Shown here: in pieces, positions 1-4,917 of the stretch
How positions within the stretch are numbered: position 1 is the stretch's first letter
How the letters are laid out: each line of letters opens with the position of its first letter
Assembly: GCA_964517075.1 (NCBI GenBank)
Contig: CAZFAT010000222.1
Span: 1-6,191 of the forward strand
Direction: 5' to 3'
Origin: CAZFAT01 sp964517075
GTDB taxonomy: Bacteria > Acidobacteriota > Vicinamibacteria > Vicinamibacterales > SCN-69-37
DNA: 6,191 nt
Position numbers and translations under genes: made by a program
The notes under the pieces: generated by a model
What the model was told of the DNA's origin: nothing
The model's input: only the letters and a program-made list of their open reading frames with translations
Database searches by the model: none

Positions 1-1832
1 CGGTGTGCACGCTCACGATTCCGGCGGCGGTCGATCGCAGCGAGGTGGCCGACGCCGAGGCCGGCGCGATTGCGCGCTACATCCGCGACGAGGTCGATCG
101 CGGGCGCCGGGGATATCAGGACTTCATGATCCTGACGCGCAAGAAGAAGTGCCTGCAGGTCTACGCGCGGGCGCTCGAGCATCTGCAGGTGCCCGTCGAG
201 GTCAGCGGCGGCGGGGGCTTCGGCGACTCGCCCGAGGTGGTGGCCCTCTCCGAGCTGCTCATCGCACTCGCGGATCCGCAGGACGGCGTCGCGCTCGTCG
301 GCGTGCTGCGCGGCCGTCTCTTCGGTCTCTCCGATCGTCAACTGTTCGACTACCGGCAGGCGGGCGGGTACTTCGGTCTGTTCGACGAGCTGGCCGATCC
401 GGCCGATGCCGCACGGCCGGTGGCCGACGCGCTCGCGACGCTCCGCCGCTGGTACAAGTGGACGCGCATGCTGCCGGCGGGCGCCGCCCTCGACCGGGTG
501 CTCGAGGACTCGGGCTTCCTGGCGCTCGCGGCGGCGTCAACCGGCGGCGTCGAGGCTGGCGACCTCCTGCATGCGATCGACCGCGTGCGCGCGGCCGTCG
601 AGGTCGGGTTCACGCTGGCCGAGGCGGCCGACGCACTGACCGACCTCGACCAGGAGTCTTCCGAGGTCGAGTCGCTTCCGCTCGAGCCCGGCCGTCAGGA
701 CGTCGTCCGTCTCATGAACCTGCACAAGGCCAAGGGCCTCGAGGCGGCAGTGGTCTTTCTCGCGGATCCTAACGGCGGCTTCGATCCGGTGGTGGACGTG
801 CGCGTCGTGCGCGACGGTCCGGCGGCGCACGGGTACTTCCCGATCGTTCGCAAGTTCGAGTCGCGGGGCAGTACGATGCTCGCCGAGCCACCGGACTGGG
901 CGCGGCACAAGGCGGACGAGGAATCGTTCCTCGACGCCGAGGTGAGCCGGCTGCTGTATGTGGCGGCTACCCGGGCCAAGGACCTGGTGATCGTCGGCCG
1001 CTGGGCAAGATCCGGCGGCGCGTCGTCCCGGCGCGCGTGGGCGGGACTGGATGCGTTTCTCTCCGGCGTGCCCGAGCTTGTCGTGCCGGAAAGCGTGAAG
1101 TTGCCGCCGGCGGCGACGGTCGATCTGTCGGCGGCGGCGGTGCAGCGTGCGGGGGAGGCCGCCGAGGCCAGACACCAGCGCGCGCGGCCAGCGTCCTGGG
1201 ATACGACGTCGGTTACTGCCGAGATCAAGCGCTTCCCACGCCTGGCGCCGGATGCCGACCCGGAGGAAGCCGACGATGTCGCGCGCCGACGCGGCGAGCC
1301 CGTCGACCTCGCGGAGTCGGATCCCACGCGGGCGATCACAGTTGAGACGCCCAGCCGGCGTGCGGACGCGGGCCTGGCCTGGGGCACGCTGGTGCACGGC
1401 CTCCTGGAGCACGCGATGCGCCACAAGGGCGCAACGCACGACGACCTGCGCCGCCTCGCGCTCTGGCTGACCATGGACGAGCCCGACCTGCGCGCGGTGC
1501 TCGACCTCGCGCTCGACACGGTGGAGGCCGTGGCGCATGCGGACTTCTGGCAGACGGCGCGCGCGTCGGCCGAGTGTCACGAGGAAGTGCCGTTCGCCGT
1601 GCGCGAGGCCGGCGGCGACGTGCCGACCGTGGTCAACGGCACCATCGACCTGATCTACAAAGCGGCCGGCGAGTGGCGACTGGTGGACTACAAGACCGAT
1701 CGCCCGGGCGGCGAAGACCACGGGACGCTCGAAGCCTGGTACGCGAGCCAGTTGCGGGCCTACGAAATCGCGTGGCGCCAGGTGACCGGGGGACGCGTCC
1801 AGTCGGAGATCGTGCCGGCAAGGAAGGTGTAG
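1..1832 (+). CDS. addA: AddA-type helicase-nuclease subunit A, C-terminal half (5' partial)
   Basis: This is the C-terminal ~609 residues of a UvrD/RecB-like superfamily 1 helicase fused to a PD-(D/E)XK nuclease. In the known family it pairs with AddB to resect DNA double-strand ends for recombinational repair. Residues are counted from the GTG at 3, which is only the first complete codon and not a credible start, because Walker A and helicase motifs Ia-III are absent and must lie upstream. Visible parts in order: a motif IV-like strand at 37-47 (YQDFMILTRKK); motif V at 234-253 with the HKAKGLE core; motif VI at 315-327 (SRLLYVAATRAKD), including arginine-finger candidate R324; a low-complexity linker at about 370-450; and the nuclease domain at about 455-600. 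Nuclease residues seen are H465 (GTLVHG), E527/E528, D549 (NGTIDLI), and D562 and K564 (LVDYKTD), so the active site looks intact. Family members are usually over 1000 residues, so about half is missing. An AddB gene would be expected upstream. The AddA assignment over another RecB-like fusion rests on this domain order. Confidence 0.9.
   Translation, partial: VCTLTIPAAVDRSEVADAEAGAIARYIRDEVDRGRRGYQDFMILTRKKKCLQVYARALEHLQVPVEVSGGGGFGDSPEVVALSELLIALADPQDGVALVGVLRGRLFGLSDRQLFDYRQAGGYFGLFDELADPADAARPVADALATLRRWYKWTRMLPAGAALDRVLEDSGFLALAAASTGGVEAGDLLHAIDRVRAAVEVGFTLAEAADALTDLDQESSEVESLPLEPGRQDVVRLMNLHKAKGLEAAVVFLADPNGGFDPVVDVRVVRDGPAAHGYFPIVRKFESRGSTMLAEPPDWARHKADEESFLDAEVSRLLYVAATRAKDLVIVGRWARSGGASSRRAWAGLDAFLSGVPELVVPESVKLPPAATVDLSAAAVQRAGEAAEARHQRARPASWDTTSVTAEIKRFPRLAPDADPEEADDVARRRGEPVDLAESDPTRAITVETPSRRADAGLAWGTLVHGLLEHAMRHKGATHDDLRRLALWLTMDEPDLRAVLDLALDTVEAVAHADFWQTARASAECHEEVPFAVREAGGDVPTVVNGTIDLIYKAAGEWRLVDYKTDRPGGEDHGTLEAWYASQLRAYEIAWRQVTGGRVQSEIVPARKV
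1821..1827 (+). promoter_or_regulatory. Ribosome binding site of the histidine phosphatase gene
   Basis: AGGAAGG lies inside the last codons of addA, eight bases before the ATG at 1836. It supports that start over the in-frame ATG at 1863 (codon 10), which has only a weak GGAG very close in front of it. Because the site lies inside addA, translation of the two genes is probably linked. Confidence 0.6.
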
Positions 1833-1835
1833 ACA

Positions 1836-2621
1836 ATGGAGGAGGCAGCGGCGACGGAGATCATGCCTGACACATCCAGCACCCGACAGTCCGATGCGCG
1901 CGCCGCGAACCGGCCGGCGCTGCTCATTCTCGTCCGGCACGGCGAGTCCGCTCGGAACGTCGCCAAGAAGGACAACGTGTACTTCGTGGACGACGAGTCC
2001 CGAAAGTCGGTGCAAGGGGTGCCCGACTGGCAGGTGCCGCTGACCGACCTCGGCTGGCGCCAGGCGCGGCAGACGGGCGAGGCGCTCTGCGCGCGCTTCG
2101 GGCAGTTCGACTATGTCTACCACTCGGGCTATCGCCGCGCAGAGGACACGGCGACCGGGATTCTCGAGGCCTGGCCCGACGCCGAGCGCCAGCGGATGTG
2201 CTTCCGCATGAACTCGTTCATCCGCGAACGCGACAGCGGCTACACCTACGACATGACCACGGCGGAAGCCGAGGACGCATTCCCGTGGCTCCAGCCCTAC
2301 TGGGATACTGTCGGCCCCTGGTTCGGGCGCCCGCCCGGCGGCGAGAGTCTGTCGGAGGTCACGAGCCGCGTGGACATGTTCCTCAACCAGCTCTACCGCG
2401 ATCGCGCCGGTCAGCGCGTCCTCGTGGTCACGCACGGCGGCACGCTGCGGGCGTTCCGCTTCCTGCTCGAGCACTGGAGCTACGAGGACGTCCGGCGCGA
2501 GCTGCCGCGCTACCGGACGCCGAACTGCTGCGTGAACGTGTACTCCTTCGACGCCGCGACGGGCCGCCTTCGCCTCGACGATCTCAACGTCCTCATCGAC
2601 GACGCGACGCCCGAAGGCTAG
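1836..2621 (+). CDS. Histidine phosphatase (phosphoglycerate mutase-like) superfamily protein
   Basis: This 261-residue protein belongs to the branch of the superfamily that forms a phosphohistidine intermediate. The RHG motif is R34-H35-G36 (LILVRHGES), with H35 the predicted nucleophile. R101 in the SGYRRAEDTA segment matches the second conserved arginine. E131 (FIRERDSG) is the likely general acid, and H200 (VLVVTHGG) is the second catalytic histidine. All core residues are therefore present. Between the RHG motif and the PLTDLGWRQA helix (68-77) there is an insertion of about 25 residues (about 41-66, NVAKKDNVYF onward), longer than in minimal phosphoglycerate mutases. This resembles phosphatases of uncertain substrate more than glycolytic GpmA. 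The first ~26 residues are variable and may be a poorly conserved tail; ATG 1863 is an alternative start. No signal peptide or membrane segment is visible, so a cytoplasmic location is expected. It starts three bases after the addA stop and is probably co-transcribed. The substrate cannot be inferred. Confidence 0.88.
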   Translation: MEEAAATEIMPDTSSTRQSDARAANRPALLILVRHGESARNVAKKDNVYFVDDESRKSVQGVPDWQVPLTDLGWRQARQTGEALCARFGQFDYVYHSGYRRAEDTATGILEAWPDAERQRMCFRMNSFIRERDSGYTYDMTTAEAEDAFPWLQPYWDTVGPWFGRPPGGESLSEVTSRVDMFLNQLYRDRAGQRVLVVTHGGTLRAFRFLLEHWSYEDVRRELPRYRTPNCCVNVYSFDAATGRLRLDDLNVLIDDATPEG

Positions 2622-2625
2622 GGAA

Positions 2626-2639
2626 ACGTCTACAGACGT
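2626..2639. repeat. Short inverted repeat just after the phosphatase stop
   Basis: ACGTCT and AGACGT flank two bases, starting five bases after the stop codon. As RNA this would be at best a five-pair stem with a four-base loop. There is no T-run after it, so a terminator role is weakly supported. Confidence 0.3.
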
Positions 2640-2661
2640 CAAGCGCCTTGACCAGCTCTGC

Positions 2662-2678
2662 CGACGATGGCATCGTCG
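2662..2678 (+). terminator. Possible hairpin terminator or processing stem after the phosphatase gene
   Basis: CGACGAT (2662-2668) and ATCGTCG (2672-2678) are perfect complements separated by GGC, giving a seven-pair stem about 40 bases after the phosphatase stop. No U-tract follows, so if it works as a terminator it is not a classical one. A role in mRNA stability or as a protein-binding palindrome is equally possible. Confidence 0.3.
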
Positions 2679-2840
2679 TCGAAAGGCTGGCAGCAATCGA
2701 CACGTCCGGCAGGGCTGGGCTGGCGGATTCTGCGTACCCGCGACGTCCCAGTCACCATGTCGTCGAAATTGCGGCTGGTACGACGCGTGCTCTTGAATGC
2801 CCACGTTCGTGTCCCGGGAAGGTTGCCGGGCGGCGGCGTG

Positions 2841-2847
2841 AAGGGGG
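2841..2847 (+). promoter_or_regulatory. Ribosome binding site selecting the GTG start at 2852
   Basis: AAGGGGG is a purine-rich Shine-Dalgarno-like run four bases before GTG 2852. It is the main reason for preferring this start over more upstream codons in the open frame, which overlap the phosphatase gene, and over ATG 2936. Confidence 0.5.
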
Positions 2848-2851
2848 CAGC

Positions 2852-3157
2852 GTGATTAACGTCGAAGAGAGAGTCGCCTTTCTCGAAGGACGGGTTGTGG
2901 AGCAGTCCAATACGCTCGGCGGTATCAGGGAGACCATGGCGAGCCTCGAAAATCGCCTGGAGCGGAGGCTGGAGAGCCTTGAGCAGTCTCTCAGTCAGCG
3001 GCTTCAGGCGCTCGAAGCATCCGTGAGCCAGCGCTTCGAGCGTGTCGACCAGCGCTTCGACGCGCTCGACACGAAGATGTCCCGGCAGTTCATGTGGCTC
3101 GCCGGGATGCTGCTGACGACGCTCGTCGCCGTCGTGGCCGCGCTGGTCACGCGCTGA
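2852..3157 (+). CDS. Small coiled-coil protein with C-terminal transmembrane helix
   Basis: This is a 101-residue protein of unknown function. The chosen start is GTG 2852, preceded by AAGGGGG at 2841-2847. An in-frame ATG at 2936 (residue 29), with AGGGAG close in front, is the alternative, but it would remove the VEERVAFLEGRV segment, which continues the helical pattern. Residues 4-80 are a highly charged amphipathic helix. Its hydrophobic positions from L32 to F80 step 4-4-3, which marks 11-residue repeats: segments start at L32, L43 and L54, then one 7-residue unit at V65, then another 11-mer at L72. Residues 81-99 (MWLAGMLLTTLVAVVAALV) form one membrane helix, leaving a two-residue tail, so the protein looks tail-anchored with its coil probably in the cytoplasm. 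It has no catalytic motif and no signal peptide. It resembles small coiled-coil/TM proteins seen widely in bacteria, with no assigned role. It is convergent with tatA, with 54 bases between the stops. Confidence 0.75.
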   Translation: MINVEERVAFLEGRVVEQSNTLGGIRETMASLENRLERRLESLEQSLSQRLQALEASVSQRFERVDQRFDALDTKMSRQFMWLAGMLLTTLVAVVAALVTR

Positions 3158-3174
3158 GCCGCGCCCGCGGGCTC
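3156..3174. terminator. Weak hairpin between the convergent genes
   Basis: GAGCC (3156-3160) and GGCTC (3170-3174) can form a five-pair stem with a nine-base loop, overlapping the stop codon of the coiled-coil gene. The position suits a shared terminator for the convergent genes, but neither strand has a T-run, so support is weak. Confidence 0.25.
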
Positions 3175-3211
3175 TGCCGGGCCGGGGATGGAGAGGGCGC
3201 CGTGGCGCGGG

Positions 3212-3418
3212 TTACCGCGACGCCCGCTCGTCCGCGCGGACGTCTTTCGGCTTCTCGTCCGTGTCCATCTTCCGCATTTCTTCCTTGAACCCGCGGATGG
3301 ACTGACCGAGACCCTTTCCCAGGCCGGACAGCCGGCTGGCGCCAAAGATCAGGATCAGCACGGCCAGGATGATCAGCAGTTCGGGCAAGCCGAGGGGGCC
3401 GATCAACGCAATCAACAT
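3212..3418 (-). CDS. tatA: Sec-independent (twin-arginine) translocase subunit TatA
   Basis: This 68-residue protein is the size of TatA. TatA subunits assemble at the inner membrane and let folded proteins with twin-arginine signal peptides cross after TatBC recognises them. Features in order: a short N-terminus ending in GLPE (10-13); a single membrane helix at about 12-26 (PELLIILAVLILIFG); the conserved F25-G26 hinge; an amphipathic helix at about 30-48 (LSGLGKGLGQSIRGFKEEM), including the hallmark GFK at 43-45; and a short charged tail at 49-68. The start at 3418 is backed by an AAAGGTG ribosome site (complement of 3423-3429). The short length and lack of a long C-terminal helix argue for TatA/TatE rather than TatB. 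No tatB or tatC is visible nearby, so those partners must be elsewhere in the genome. It lies downstream of the beta-propeller gene on the same strand, 128 bases away, which leaves room for its own promoter. Confidence 0.93.
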   Translation of the reverse strand: MLIALIGPLGLPELLIILAVLILIFGASRLSGLGKGLGQSIRGFKEEMRKMDTDEKPKDVRADERASR

Positions 3419-3546
3419 AGGGCACCTTTCATGGAACGGAGGGTGAGCCGGGGACGGTCGTTAAACCAGCGGCCGTGCCGCCGCCTCTTCTGTAATGCTA
3501 CTGCAAAACCCCTGGCGCCCGCGAAACTCTGGAACCCTCGACCCTG
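3419..3546. other. Gap between the beta-propeller gene and tatA, with a small inverted repeat
   Basis: The 128 bases hold the tatA ribosome site and presumably any tatA promoter. GCGGC (3469-3473) and GCCGC (3477-3481) form a five-pair stem with a three-base loop. No hairpin followed by a T-run was found after the beta-propeller stop, so read-through from that gene into tatA is possible. No -35/-10 pair with good spacing stands out on the minus strand. Confidence 0.35.
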
Positions 3547-4896
3547 CTAAGGCCTGCCCATCTCCAAAGCCACCACCTTCTCCCGGTCCCGCGCATACAG
3601 CGTGGTGCCGACCAGCGTGGGCGCGGTCCAGGAGGTGGTGTTGAAGACCCGGGCCTGGGCCAGCACGGTCGCCCCCTGGGGCGTCAGGCGGAGGAGGGCG
3701 AGATCGCCATCCTCGTCCATCAGGAGGGCCTTGCCATCGGCCACGACCAGGCTGGACCGGCCGAAGCCGCGCTCCTGCCAGGCAATGGCGCCCGTGCGCA
3801 CATCCAGGGCCGTGAGGAACGCCGGCCCGAAGTCGCCATGACTGCCATAGATGTGATCGCCGATGCGGACGGCGCTGGCAAACATCACCTTGAGCCGGTT
3901 CGTGAACCAGAGCTCCTCGACGCGTGTCGCGGCGGCCTGCCTCGTGAGCCGGAGCGCCCGCGTTCCTTGATCGTAGCCGGACGAGACGACGAGGACGCCG
4001 TCGCGGCCCCAGATCGGCGTGCTGTTGTTCATGTCGCCGTTCGTGTCGTGTGGATGCGACCAGAGCACCTGCCCATTGGCGGGATCCAGGCCGTGGACGG
4101 CCTGCCCGGCAAAGACCACGACCTGGGGCTGGCCCGCGACATCAATGAGGATGGGTGCGGACTCGGACACGAGGAAGTCGCCGCTTTTCCAGACGAGCGC
4201 CCCGTCGGCCTGGCGGAACGCCATCACCGCCTGCCCGGGACCGCCGGCCTGGACGATGATCGTGTCGCGCCACGCGAGCGGGCTGACCGCGTAGCCGGCC
4301 TTCACGGCCGGGCGCGCCAGCGTCGCCGGCGCGCCGTACTCCTTCACCAGGTCGTGCGACCAGATGACGCGTCCCGTCGTCGCCTCGAGCGCGAAGAGTT
4401 GCTTATTGGTGCCGGCGGTGAAGATGCGGTCGCCGGCGACGAGCGGTGTGGCATGCGGGCCGGCGCCGTAGCTGAAGTTCAGCGGCTCTGACGCGTAGCG
4501 GTGTTCCCAGAGCGTCTTGCCCGTGGCCGCGTCGAGGGCGATGACCACTTCCTCGCGTTCCCACGGGCCCTTGCGGGACACTTCACGGCCGGGCCGGTAG
4601 AGCGTAAACAGGCGGCCGGCGCCCGACACGATCGCGGAGTGCCCGATGCCGAGCGGGCGCGTCCAGCGCACGGGCGGGCCCGACGCGGGCCACGCGTCGG
4701 CGAGCCCTGTCGCGTCGGAGGTGAAGTTGCGGTACGGGCCGCCCCACTGCGGCCAGTCGGTGCCGGGCGATGTCTGGGCAGAGCCTGTGAGCGCCGATGC
4801 GGTGGCGATGAGGACCGCCGCGACGGTGCGTCCCACGCGAATACGAGTCAGTCCGGCATGCGGTGTCACGGCTCCATTTGACCACGAGGTGGTCAT
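3547..4896 (-). CDS. Exported PQQ-like beta-propeller repeat protein
   Basis: This 449-residue protein is predicted to be exported by the Sec route. Arginines at 18-23 are followed by a hydrophobic stretch at 25-38 (VAAVLIATASALTG) and a likely cleavage site after GSA at 40. There is no RR pair, so it does not look like a Tat substrate, and no lipobox cysteine. The mature start contains DWPQWGGP (47-54), an opening seen in many PQQ-like propeller proteins. Five blade motifs of the type hydrophobic-D/E-x-x-TG-x-x-x-W end at W130, W179, W236, W279 and W373 (for example LDAATGKTLW at 121-130). Other blades are degenerate, so seven or eight in total is likely. The fold is shared by BamB and by quinoprotein dehydrogenases. 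I see no dehydrogenase PQQ-binding or catalytic residues that I can defend, so a binding or structural role is more likely than an enzymatic one. Start choice is uncertain: ATG 4896 has no Shine-Dalgarno and lies in a palindrome, and GTG 4869 (codon 10) would still leave a complete signal peptide. The frame also stays open upstream to 5190, over the divergent gene, but that part is not protein-like. Confidence 0.88.
   Translation of the reverse strand: MTTSWSNGAVTPHAGLTRIRVGRTVAAVLIATASALTGSAQTSPGTDWPQWGGPYRNFTSDATGLADAWPASGPPVRWTRPLGIGHSAIVSGAGRLFTLYRPGREVSRKGPWEREEVVIALDAATGKTLWEHRYASEPLNFSYGAGPHATPLVAGDRIFTAGTNKQLFALEATTGRVIWSHDLVKEYGAPATLARPAVKAGYAVSPLAWRDTIIVQAGGPGQAVMAFRQADGALVWKSGDFLVSESAPILIDVAGQPQVVVFAGQAVHGLDPANGQVLWSHPHDTNGDMNNSTPIWGRDGVLVVSSGYDQGTRALRLTRQAAATRVEELWFTNRLKVMFASAVRIGDHIYGSHGDFGPAFLTALDVRTGAIAWQERGFGRSSLVVADGKALLMDEDGDLALLRLTPQGATVLAQARVFNTTSWTAPTLVGTTLYARDREKVVALEMGRP
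4879..4895. promoter_or_regulatory. Perfect 7-bp inverted repeat between divergent genes, possible operator
   Basis: TGACCAC and GTGGTCA flank GAG, forming a 17-base dyad between two divergently transcribed genes. It overlaps the first codons of the beta-propeller gene if ATG 4896 is used, and lies just upstream if GTG 4869 is the true start. A TTGACC at 4878-4883 resembles a plus-strand -35 element and falls in its left arm, so a bound repressor could block transcription of the amine oxidase gene. The function is inferred from position and symmetry only. Confidence 0.4.
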
Positions 4897-4917
4897 GGCC
4901 GCGATACAGTCGATCTG

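Larger units (their letters stand above)
2622..2851. other. 230-base intergenic region with two short inverted repeats and no convincing gene
   Basis: No open frame here has a start, a ribosome binding site and protein-like composition together. The reading frame of the downstream gene stays open back through this gap and into the phosphatase gene, but the translated residues are Arg/Ser-rich and look non-coding. A TTGACC at 2648-2653 resembles a -35 element, but no good -10 follows at normal spacing (CATCGT at 2671-2676 matches weakly). No tRNA-like or riboswitch-like fold was recognised by eye. Confidence 0.5.

Noticed and set aside
537..2804. A 755-codon open frame on the minus strand across addA and the phosphatase gene
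   Set aside because: Its translation is rich in Arg, His and Ala with no recognisable domain. The plus strand carries intact helicase, nuclease and phosphatase motifs over the same bases. Long antisense frames are expected in very GC-rich genes.
2198..2851. N-terminal extension of the coiled-coil gene back to ATG 2198, giving 319 residues
   Set aside because: The extra part overlaps the phosphatase gene out of frame and is Arg/His-rich and not protein-like. A ribosome site sits just before GTG 2852.
3838..4491. A 217-codon plus-strand open frame opposite the beta-propeller gene
   Set aside because: It is composed of Asp, Arg, Gly and Val stretches typical of an antisense shadow, while the minus strand shows repeated propeller blade motifs.
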